Assembly (NCBI GenBank): GCA_963843565.1
Contig: CAWJKY010000004.1
Coordinates: 310,001 to 374,000 of the forward strand
Direction of reading: 5' to 3'
Origin: DASZQY01 sp963843565
GTDB lineage: Bacteria > Pseudomonadota > Alphaproteobacteria > Rhizobiales > Kaistiaceae
Length of the DNA: 64,000 bases
The notes under the pieces: generated by a model
Database searches by the model: none
The model's input: only the letters and a program-made list of their open reading frames with translations
What the model was told of the DNA's origin: nothing
Shown here: one piece after another, positions 45,606 to 55,500 of the stretch
How the letters are laid out: each line of letters begins with the position of its first letter
How positions within the stretch are numbered: position 1 is the first letter of the stretch
Translations under genes and position numbers: made by a program

Positions 45606-46420
45606 GGCAAAACGGTTCCCGGTATCGGCAAAGCCATTCCCGGCGTCGGAGAGAAGTGTGGCATAAGATCCGGTAGCGCCAGCATTGGCACTGGCGTGAA
45701 TCCCAACGGGTCATTCATAGGCGGCGCATTTCCATTCGGATCGGTCGGGCATTGGTTCTTCTTGAAGCCTCTCTTCCGTCCCGGCCACGGCTTGAGCGAG
45801 TTCGGGGGCAACCTTGTCGGTGGGTCGTCGTCCCCAGAGCCCGGCAGATCCCAATGACGCCAATGCCCAGGGTCTTCCGCATGTGGGAAGTAAAGGCGCC
45901 CAGACGGATCACGGAGAGCCCATCTGCCATCGTCATATAGAACTCGACTCCAAGTATCGGGATCCCATCCAGGGGGTGCCGGCGGCATATCGCCAATTGC
46001 CAAGCCATTCGGGTCCACTTCACCAACGGGATTGCCTTCCACATACGGATACAGGTTCCCGACCGGATTGCTCGCCTCCCCCAACGGATCGCGCGACAGC
46101 CACCTCCCCGCGATCGGATCGTAGGCGCGGTAGAGCGTGAGGTCGAGGCCGCTGTCGGCGTTGTGGAACATCCCCGCATAGGTGAAGTCGGTGGCCGGTG
46201 TCGTCACCTGCAGAGGGACACCATAGGGGTCGTAGCTGAAGGCCGCTGGAGGGGCTGGCGAACACCCGGCGCACCGAGCCGATCTGGTCGATGCCGTAAT
46301 AGTCAGTCTCCGGCGTCGTGCCGGGCACGTACTCGCCCTCGGCCAGATACTCGCGGGTGGTCGCATTACTCGCATCGCGCACCTGGCAGAGGACGCTGCC
46401 GCACCCATCTGTAAGTGCGC
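45602..46420 (-). pseudogene. Rhs core-end fragment A with long tail
   Basis: It opens LCQVRDASNATTREYLAEGE, then VPGTTPETDYYGIDQIGSVR. It shifts frame near 46245, at the same place and in the same way as fragment B, and resumes AAFSYDPYGVPLQ, then DFTYAGMFHNADSGLDLTLY and RWLSRDPLGEASNPVGNLYP. The ~190-residue tail begins at EGNPVGEVDPNG and contains PPGWDPDTWSRVLYDDGRWA, GRLYFPH and GHWRHWDLPGSGDDD, of the kind seen in Rhs toxin tips. The fragment ends with an ATGA overlap onto the HTH gene. Only this core end is present; the long Rhs body is missing. Confidence 0.72.
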
Positions 46421-46469
46421 GTGCCATCCGAGATATCGCGACGAGCGTCCCGCCCCGCGTCAGCCTCTC

Positions 46470-46676
46470 TTAATACTCCGATATTTCGAGCACCTCGCCA
46501 TCCCCGATAGTTCTTAGCTCCCGCAGTTTGAAGCGCGATCCCAGCCGTATTCGTTCCGCGACTTTGCTGCCCCTCAAGAATTGCACTATCGCCACGCTAT
46601 CTCCCCCAGGCATAAGGGTCGTCCCAACCGGCAGGTAGATTCTGCAATCGTAATTATCCTCGCCGATCGCTAACAA
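46470..46676 (-). CDS. Orphan 68-aa protein, possibly immunity or elongation-factor-like fragment
   Basis: A 68-aa frame (NYDCRIYLPVGTTLMPGGDS, then IVQFLRGSKVAERIRLGSRF and KLRELRTIGDGEVLEI) reads like the C-terminal barrel of a small OB/EF-Tu-domain-like protein found near toxin loci. It starts at 46676 without a good ribosome-binding site, and its N-terminus looks missing. It lies immediately upstream of Rhs fragment A, so it may be an orphan immunity relic. No firm function. Confidence 0.45.
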   Translation of the reverse strand: MLAIGEDNYDCRIYLPVGTTLMPGGDSVAIVQFLRGSKVAERIRLGSRFKLRELRTIGDGEVLEISEY

Positions 46677-46687
46677 GCACCCGAAAT

Positions 46688-47093
46688 GTGGACCCGCGAT
46701 CGACGGATTTCGCGTTCACCGCACCCGGCACCAGCGGACCGCCGCGCTTCGTCGAGGTCACCGATCCGATGGGCTACCACGAACGCGAGGAGTGGCTGGA
46801 GCCGGCGCTATCGCGACAGCTTCCATTGGGACAAGAACGCCTACGTGGTCGCGGGCTGCACGCCGACCGGTGGCTGCGACTACTCCCTCGCGCGCGACCG
46901 GTACTTCTACCACCAGGCCGGCGACATCGATGAAAAGTCGATGGCGATCGAGAGCATCAAGTATCCCCTCTTGAATACTGAGCGGGGGCTGCAAACGACC
47001 ATCCATGACCTCAGGGCCCAATACACGGTCATCGGCGTGAGCATCTTGGATGGCCCCGGGTGGTGGGATTTCCTTGCAGTGTTTGGCGGATAG
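46688..47093 (+). pseudogene. Rhs-family core fragment on the + strand, frameshifted
   Basis: The first frame reads FAFTAPGTSGPPRFVEVTDP, then MGYHEREEWLEPA. After a shift near 46800 it continues SFHWDKNAYVVAGCTPTGGC, then DYSLARDRYFYHQAGD. This is the segment of alphaproteobacterial Rhs proteins in which TDPxGYxEREE is followed by FHWDKxAYxxAGCTPxGGC. It faces opposite to fragments A-D. The gene has neither start nor end and is a relic. Confidence 0.7.
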
Positions 47094-47166
47094 GCGCCAA
47101 TCATAGCGGACATGGGCGCGGCTTCGGACGCTGGCGCACGCCGGAAATGGGGGCCGCGCAACCAGT

Positions 47167-47190
47167 CTACCCACATCACTGCCCACGATG
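47167..47190 (+). repeat. 24-bp direct repeat, copy 1
   Basis: CTACCCACATC-ACTG-CCCACGATG matches 20 of 24 positions of the copy at 47637-47660 (CTACCCACATC-GTTA-CCCACGGTG) in the same orientation, 470 bp apart. It could be a recombinase half-site pair or chance; no integrase gene is in the window. Confidence 0.5.
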
Positions 47191-47636
47191 GAGGCATTGG
47201 TGAGCGCTCTCGGCCTCTGCCTTTGGTCGTCGCCAGCCGCAGATCAACAATAGGCCCACGCCACGATCCGAGCACCGCAGTCGCCCCTTCTCATCCGCAC
47301 CGAAATCTCTCAGGAACTCGGAACCCGGCTTCACGCCGCTGACGGAGAGCCTCTCGCGCGCGTGTGCAGGCGACATTAAAGAGGCTGGCGCTCGGTCTCG
47401 TACACGTGATCGCGTTCGACTTCGTCGGCGACCGCTCTCAATGGGCGCCTGGAGCGGCAACACCCCCTCGCCGCATGGCATTCACGGCCACGGCCTCGAA
47501 CTCCAGCCCCTTCCGCTAGGTACATTGTGCCACCCGCCCTTCAATCGAGTCGGCATTTGGTCATAGATCGGTTGTGCGGAGATGCGCTCCGCCCCAGACG
47601 CTGCCGCGTCCCACGATTTCAGGACACTAGAATGGC

Positions 47637-47660
47637 CTACCCACATCGTTACCCACGGTG
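47637..47660 (+). repeat. 24-bp direct repeat, copy 2
   Basis: Second copy of the 24-bp motif described at 47167. The 470 bp between copies contain no clear gene. Confidence 0.5.
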
Positions 47661-47919
47661 AGCGTACCCGTTGGACGAGGAAATCCCTGCCGCCCTCGAG
47701 TAGCAGCGCGTTGCCTCGTATAGTGCGTCAGCTTGAATCGTCTCTCGTCTGAAGGCACGTCATCGGGGCCGGCGGTGCCTTCAAAAGCCGAGCCGCGACT
47801 CCGATACCCGCCGTCAATCGCGGCGGATTTCACACTGACGCACTACCCGCCCTCAGCCTTTCGCTTTGGCGGCTGCGAGAACGGCTATCCCTCTGAGCCA
47901 GTCCGCCCTCCCTGCCGGC

Positions 47920-49332
47920 TCAAGGCGCTTGGGAAGCGTCGTCTGACTTATCATCGACTTCGAGGTCTCGATCTTTGCGTGGCTCACGAACGTCGACATT
48001 GAGCGGCTCGATGCTAGGCATATCCACTCTCTGGCTATCGACCTCAAGCTCCTCAAAACGACGGGCCTGCGGCAACACTGAGCCTTCGAGGCTGCCGACA
48101 AGACTGTTGTAGCTCTTGACAGAGCTATCCAGCTGCTTCCCAAGCTTGACCACCGCATGACCCATGTTGGCGATCCGCCGGTAGAGTATTCGGCCGAGGT
48201 CGGCTACATCTTTCGCGTTCTGCGAGATCTTCTCCTGGCGCCAGCCGTAGGCAATGGCTTTGGCCAGAGCGATCAGGGTCGTCGGTGTTGCGATGAGTAC
48301 CCGCTTCTCGACGCCGTCCTCGAAGATGTCGTGATCGCGCTCCACCGCAGCTGCAAAGAGATTCTCCCCCGGCACGAACATGACAACGAAGTCCGGGGTC
48401 TGATCGAGCGCATCCCAGTAGGCTTTTGAGCCGAGTTCTTGCATGTGATGCCGCAGTTGCTTGGCGTGCTTCACCAGGTGCTCCTCCCTCAACGTCTCGT
48501 CAACTTCGTCTACTGCATCAAGGTAGGCGCTCATTGGCGTCTTGGCGTCCACTACGATCTGCCGCTTCCCCGGTAACCGGATTATGGCGTCAGGCCGACG
48601 ACGCCCCTCCTCAACCTGGAAGGTCTGCTCGGTTACGAAGTCGACGTAGTTGGTCATGCCAGCCATTTCGAGGACATTTTGAAGCTGGTGTTCGCCCCAC
48701 CGTCCTCTAGTTTTCGGTGCAGACCGCAGCGCATTCACAAGTTTGCTCGTTTCCTTGCGAACCTCCGCGTGCGCGCGAGCCACGTTTTCCAACTGTTGCG
48801 TGATCGATCCTTGGGCCTCCCTTCTGTCCTTCTCTATCTCGTCGATCTTCTTGTCGTACTTCCCAAGTGTTTCGGCGATCGGCTTGACCAGGTTGCCTAT
48901 GGCATCCTGGCGCTTCTGGAGATCGCTCGCCGCTATCTCCTGATGCTTCTCGAAGTGCTGCTTCGCCAGTTCGAGGAACGATGACTGGCTTCTCGCCAGC
49001 GCATCAGAGGCGAGGTTCTGAAACTTCTCCTCCAATTGCTTCTTTACGTCCGTTAGCTGCTGGGTCTGTTGCTCGAAGTTCTCTCGCTTGGCACTGAGCG
49101 AAGCTTCCAGAGCGCTATTCTTCTTGGCAAGGTCGGCGATCTCAGCTTTTGCAGTTTCAAGTTCGACGCGGCATTGGCTCGATTGTTGTTCAGCTTCGCT
49201 GCGAATACGACCGACTTCACCGCTTTTGACCCGCAGGCCAGTAAGAAGCCCCGCCAGCAGGGAAATGGCGACGGCGACCGCGATCAAAAGGGCTGTCTCT
49301 TCCATCATTTCTGGCCCAACGGCGTTCCCCAC
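47920..49332 (-). CDS. rmuC: DNA recombination protein RmuC
   Basis: A 470-aa RmuC-family protein. A hydrophobic segment near the N-terminus (LLIAVAVAISLLAGLLTGL) is followed by a long coiled coil (about residues 40-180) and a PD-(D/E)xK-like nuclease domain with GRWGEHQLQNVLEMAGM, then RRPDAIIRLPGKRQIVVDAK and RVLIATPTTLIALAKAIAYG. RmuC limits inversions at inverted repeats and has been implicated in antiphage or antiplasmid function in some contexts. It is the next gene downstream of the big helicase, on the same strand, 199 bp away. The start is either 49332 or the MMEET at about 49308. Confidence 0.92.
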   Translation of the reverse strand: MGNAVGPEMMEETALLIAVAVAISLLAGLLTGLRVKSGEVGRIRSEAEQQSSQCRVELETAKAEIADLAKKNSALEASLSAKRENFEQQTQQLTDVKKQLEEKFQNLASDALARSQSSFLELAKQHFEKHQEIAASDLQKRQDAIGNLVKPIAETLGKYDKKIDEIEKDRREAQGSITQQLENVARAHAEVRKETSKLVNALRSAPKTRGRWGEHQLQNVLEMAGMTNYVDFVTEQTFQVEEGRRRPDAIIRLPGKRQIVVDAKTPMSAYLDAVDEVDETLREEHLVKHAKQLRHHMQELGSKAYWDALDQTPDFVVMFVPGENLFAAAVERDHDIFEDGVEKRVLIATPTTLIALAKAIAYGWRQEKISQNAKDVADLGRILYRRIANMGHAVVKLGKQLDSSVKSYNSLVGSLEGSVLPQARRFEELEVDSQRVDMPSIEPLNVDVREPRKDRDLEVDDKSDDASQAP

Positions 49333-49531
49333 GAAATCATCGGTCTGCAGGCGCCAACTTCGGCGCTTCCGATCGGGAGCATCAGGAGTGCGCAGCGCGG
49401 ATCGGATTTCCGCGGCTCGGTGTGTGCCACTTGACCAGGCAAAGCTTCACGCTGGCTCGTTTGTCATGCTCCGCCCAGTCGTCGGTCCTCCTTTAGGAGA
49501 TCGAAGTGCAGTGTCCGGCCCTCCAGGCAGT

Positions 49532-52500
49532 TCATTTCGAAATCATCGCTCGCGCCAAGCCAAGAGCTTGCTCAAGTCGCTGGCGCGAGGGTTGGGCAAG
49601 TCGGTCGAGACCAATCAGCCTCGCAAACGAAAGTGCCGGGTCTCTTTCGCCGAGCAGGTCCGAATTTGCCAGTGCACATCCGACAAGCTCGGCGACGGCG
49701 ATCTCTGCGACCGAGCGTCTGTCTTCGTCGCTGGCTGGCACTCGATAGGCGATTGAATCTCGGACCGAGCCTTTCGACCATAGAAAGCGTCCGGTCTGCT
49801 CATCCGTGCGGTCGAGGTCGCGCAAATGGAGAGCTAACTGATCGCGGATGCGCGCCCCCGTACGGAGCCATCCGTGCGCGCGCGCGATACGCTTCGCCAG
49901 AACGTCTTCTCGTATCGGCGCCTCGGCAGTCATGATCGCGGCCACCATGTCGTGTATGGTCTGGCGATAGCGAAATTCGAAGAATTGATCGGGATCGGCG
50001 TGGAAACCGGAGAGATCGGCGATGCGGAACAACGGTGCATCGTCCGCGGCTCGGTCGTTGCTCGATGTACCGGAGCCTGAGGCTATCAGACGGAATGCAT
50101 CGGTGACCCCTAAGTTCGCGCCCTCAGCGATGTCGGTGTTCGATGGGCTCGTGGGTGGTTCTTCGGCCTCTTCCACATCGGTCTTCAATTCGGCCGCTTG
50201 TCGGTTGGTTGTCTGCGCCCGCGTCTGAAGTCTTGCTTCGGCACGAGCCTCTGCTTCCGCCCGACGTCGAATGTCTTCCTGTCGGCTCACATCAAGCAGG
50301 TCGGACAGCTCGTTCACAATCCGATCGCGCACCTCATCAGCGCTATACCACCAGTCCAGTGACCAGATCCGGAGGATTGTCCAACCCAGGTTGCGCAACA
50401 CCTGCTCACGCACCTTGTCGCGATCCCTGGCGGTGGCGGCTCGATGGTAGGTTGCTCCATCGCACTCGATGCCGGCGAGATAGACACCAGCCTTGTCGGG
50501 ATGGACGACGCCGAGATCGATGCGGTAACCCGAGACGCCAACCTGAGGACGCACATGCCATCCGGCATTGCTCAGCGCCTCGCCGACCGCCTCCTCGAAT
50601 GGCGACTCGAATGAACCGGTCGTCTCTCCATGTTGTGCGGGTAGTGCAATCATGCCCCGCTCCGCGTAGTCGAGAAATGCCTTCAGATGCTGGACCCCAA
50701 GGCCACGGGCGCGGCGGACGTCGATCTTGTCTGCGGTGATCGAACTGTAGACAGCAAGTTCCTCGCGCGCTCGCGTCACCGCGACATTCAGGCGTCGCTC
50801 GCCGCCATCTCTATTGATTGCTCCAAAGGCCATCGTGAGCTTCCCGGCATGATCGTGTCCGTAGGTGATGGAGAACATCATCACGTCGCGTTCGTCGCCT
50901 TGCACGTTCTCGAGGTTGCGCACGATCGTGGGCTCGATCCGATCCTCGGAGAAGAACCACTCAAGATCCGGATTTTCCCGGCGCGCCTTATCGAAGAGAT
51001 CGTCTATCAGCGTCTGCTGCTGCGAATTAAATGTGATGACGCCCAGTGTAGGCCGGTCCAGCTCCGGCAGATCGAGCCATTCCACCATGCGCCCGCTCGC
51101 ATCCTTAACGATGGCTTCGGCTTCCGCCCTGTTGGTCCGGCTCTTGCCACGATCGTAGGTGGCCGAAGGCAAATGCTCGAGATGGACGGCGCGGTCCAAG
51201 GTCACGGGGGACGGGAAGGTGACGAGCCGGTTCGCGTAGTAGTGCCAATTGGAGAATGCGATCAGCGATTCATGCCGGCTTCGGTAGTGCCAGTTGAGTC
51301 GCCAGTCTGGCAAGCCTGAGGCCCGCGCCTCGTCGAGAATGCTCTCGAGATCGCGTTCGTAGTAGGCTTGATCCTGATCATCTTCACCATCGTCCGAACG
51401 ACCGAAGAAATTGGTGGGTGGGAGCTGTTTCGGATCGCCGACGATAATGGTCTGGCGGCCACGTGCGATGCTGCCGATGGCATCCCACGTCGTGATCTGC
51501 GAAGCTTCATCGAAAATAACTAAGTCGAACAGAGCTTGGTTAGTAGGCAGATACTGTGCAATCGAAAGCGGCGACATGAGCAAGCACGGCGCTAACTTGG
51601 CGAACGTCTCCGGCATAGCCGCGATCATCTCGCGAATGGACTTGCTCGGCCGCTGCAACTCCATCTGATGGCGTAGAAGACCCAGCTCCGACCGGCGCGG
51701 TACATCTTGAGGTGCGGGGAGGCCGTGCACCAAAGCTCGGCGGACCTGGCTTGCCGCGATCGAGCGCGCCCGATCGTCCAACTCTCTGAACTGGCGCAAT
51801 GCATCTTCATGGCGGAAACTCTTGAACTGCCGCAGAAGGTCGTCGCTGTCGATAGCCTCCGGTAGCCACCAGCGCGCATAGGCGAGCTCAAAAGCATCCT
51901 CCAGATCATCAGGCGACATGTCTTCCGCTTCGATCGCATCAACGAAGGGACCCAGGCCATGCGCCCGAGCCATCTCACGCCGACCACACCAATCACTCCA
52001 CGATTGCAGCGCGGATTGATTTGCCGTGATCCCGTCCATAGCGTGGGCGACCGCGTCCAGAAACTCACTCTGCGGCGACTCATCTGGCAGTCGTCCACCA
52101 AGCTCAGCGTAGCCTTGTGAGGCTCGTTCGAAGCGCGCCACCGATGCACGCAATTCGTCAGAGCGGCTCAAAATTGCGTCATTGGGATCGCCAGAAGAGA
52201 TCGACTGTCCAAGGGCGTCCACGATGGCGTTGATATCGCCGGAGATTCGGCCCGCGCGGTCCAGTGCAGACCTCATATCCTCCGCCAGCGCGAAATGGTC
52301 GCGCAACTCGCCGAGGTCAGTTCGGATGCCCTTCCACGCCGGCACCTTGGTGCTCAGAGGATTCCCTTCAAGCGCCTTGAGCGCGCGCTGCATGACGCGC
52401 AGTTGTGGCAGGTCCCGTTCGGGGTCGGCATCACCGCCGCTAGAGTAACCGGTCAGCAGCTTCCTGATCTTTCTTCGCGCAAAGAACGATCTGGGCCAAA

Positions 52501-55500
52501 CAGTGGCGCACGCCTCTCGCCAACGTCCTTCAAGATTATCGATAGGAATGCGTGGAAGCGTGTCGTCTTCGTAGGTGCCGGACAGCTTCTCCGCGGCCTC
52601 GCGGAAGACGTCAACCGCTTCAGCGAGCGCGCCAACCGCAAACTTCAGATGCTCGAACTGCTGCTCAAACACGACGTCCAGTCGCACGCCCCGCGACTTG
52701 GTCAGAAGGCCGGCCATGGAGACCAGATCGTGAATATCGGAGAGAGACAGATTCTCCGCTCGCCGAATGCCGGCCGATGCACAGAAGCCTCTGATGTGCA
52801 GTTTCAGTTGTCCCGCGGTGTTCTGCACATGCTTGCAGGCGGCGATTAGGCTCTGCTGCCAGCGGACCGACCAATCGGGCGCGACGACCAGCTCGAGTGC
52901 CGGGACATGACGAACGGCCTTGCGCGAAAGAGCGAGGTCGGAGACGAGCTGTCGAAGCGCTTGCAGCGCCGTTTCATCGTGCTCGACTGCTTCACCCCAG
53001 GCAAGCTCTGGCGCGAAGCGGTCTCTGCCGCGAACGGACACGCCGAGTGCCTGAAAGACGGTCCAGCCCGAAGAGCTGCGACGATGCAAGGACTCCACGT
53101 AGCCGTTCAGCTCGTCTTGTCTGAGACGCAGCTTTTCATTGATGTCGATCCAGCCGTTTGCCTCCTGAGCGGCGCTTGCTTCCCAGGATGCCCTGAGCTG
53201 GCCAAGAAATGTCCTGCGTTCAGCCTTGTTGGAATGCAGTTCGAGGCAATAATCGCTCAGGCCATTCTGGCGTAGGCGGCGATAGACGACGTTCAGCGCG
53301 GCAGCTTTTTCCGCGACGAAGAGCACGCTTCTGTCCGAGGCAAGGCATTGCGCGATCATGTTGGTGATCGTCTGGCTCTTGCCGGTGCCGGGCGGGCCGA
53401 TCAGGATGAAGTCATGACCCTCGGCCGCTGCCAGCATGGCGGCCAGCTGCGATGAATCCGCCGGCAGGGGATTGATGATTTCCTTAGGATGGTAGGTCGC
53501 ATCGATCGTGCGTTCGTTGGGGAATGGAGTCGCGATCGCGGACTCGAACGCCTTGTCCGGGTTGTCGATCAGGTGACGCACCACTCGGTTGTTGCGCAGC
53601 GCGTCGGTGCGATCGACGAGGTCTTTCCACATCAGGTATTTGGCGAAGGAAAAGGTGGAGAGCGCCACCTCGTTGACGACCTCGAAGCCCGCGACTTCGC
53701 GCACCGCACGGCGCGCTGTTTCAAGAACTTGTGGCACATCGATGCCGCTGTCGTCCCGAGGTAGCTCGCCCTCGAACTGAGCTAGATTTAGCGCGAAGTC
53801 CTTTTTTAGCATTTGCACGAGGGTGGCGTTGAAGCGAACCTCGTCCTCATGGTGCAGCAGGTGAAACCTGGAGGTGGCGCTGCGCCGCTCAAGCTTGACC
53901 GGCACCAGCAGCAGCGGCGCACGATAGGTACGTTCGTCATCGGGTGATTTCTTCCAGCGAAGGAATCCGACCGCGAGGAACAGCGTGTTCGAGCCGCCCT
54001 CGTTGAGGTCGTTGCGGGCACGCCGGTAGAGTTCGGTCAAGCGCGCATCGAGTTCCTTCGCCTCTAGCGGAGAGGGCAGCTCGTCGCGCTGCAAGGCTTC
54101 CACCGCAAACTCAATGTCGAGGTCGGTGCCGGTGGTCTGCAAGTGAATTGCTTTGTCGCGTTCGCCCTGCGGGTTCTGCTGTGGCAGCGAGATGACTCGG
54201 ATGCGTGCCCCGTTGGCGAGGTGATCCTCCAAGAAGGGCACATCAGGACAGAGAAACGGGATCGTCTGCTTGGTTGGCCGGAAGTTGAGCAAGCGGTTGC
54301 GCAGCGAAAGGTCGAGTAGCTTGCGCTGCCAGCGCTCGATGCGACCTTCGGGCGTTGTTGGTTTCTCCTCTGCCTGCTCAGCCGGGATGGCATCGAAACT
54401 CGGCATGGGAGGTAGTGGCAGGGCCGCTCCTTCGTGGCTCCCCGAAGCGGACGCCTCCATTGGCTCGCGACGATGCGAGGCGAGAGGCAGAATCTGCGAG
54501 GAACGCGCGCGCGCAATGTCGATAGCCGCGACGAAGCGGTCTTCTTCCTGCTCGGTGGTCGCCTTCCGGGCCAATGCAACGGCCGTCTCGAAGGTTGCGG
54601 GCGGCGAGTGCGTGACAGCGGTCGTTTCGAAGGTGATGGCTTCGTGGGCGGCCAGCGCTTTGCGGACCTCGGAAGCGTCGGTCTCAAGGAGATTGGGAAA
54701 CGTCCTCTTGACGAGCCAAACGCCGGTGAAGCTGTGGCCGTCTAGGAGCACAACGAACGGGTTCAGTCCAACGGCCTCCAACGCCGAAGCAAACAAAAGG
54801 CTGGAGTCGAAGCAAGTCGCGAGCCCGTCGCGAATGACGACACTCGGCAGCCTCACTTTCTGACCGGTCTTCTCGAAGCTGCGGGGCGGTTCAGCGTAGG
54901 TCAGCCCACGTCCCGCCACAGCTGACCAGATCGCAGCGCTCAACATATAGGCGCGGCGTGGATCGCCCGTCTGGTAACCGTCGAGTGCCGAGGAAAATCC
55001 GTGGGTCGCGAGAACGCCGGCCGCTTGCTTCATCACCTCTGCGATTGCTGGATCGTTTGGCATCACGAAGGCCGCGGCGATGGCGGCCATTGACGAGAAG
55101 CCGCCCCACTCGTCGCGCGCAAGCAGACGGGTGTCCTGATGGGTGTCCGCAAGAAGCGCGCCGGTGCCGTCCAGAAGCCGTAGCGTCACGACCCCGCGCT
55201 CCGCTTCGTTCAAGCCTTCGAGGAACTCGGCGTCGAGCTGGACATGGTGGTCCGACAGCGAGAACTCCTCGCCTGGTGAAATGCGGTCGATTGACCAGGT
55301 CTTGCGTCGAGCGAAGGCGGGGACCGTGCTCAATTCCAAGCGAAGACTTTCGATCTGAGCGTCAGTGTTGTTTGCGATCTTCAGCGACCGTACGATGGGG
55401 ACGCTGTTCTGCCAGCAGGCATAGTTGATCGCCGACGCGAGATCGGCTTCGATTAGCACTTGCCTTGGCGGCTCCTCGCCATCGGGAGGACTAGGTGGAC

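Larger units (their letters stand above)
47094..47919. other. Gene-poor stretch between the Rhs relics and rmuC
   Basis: About 830 bp with no convincing gene on either strand. It carries two related 24-bp repeats (47167-47190 and 47637-47660). Open frames are short and lack domains or good start sites. Confidence 0.5.
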
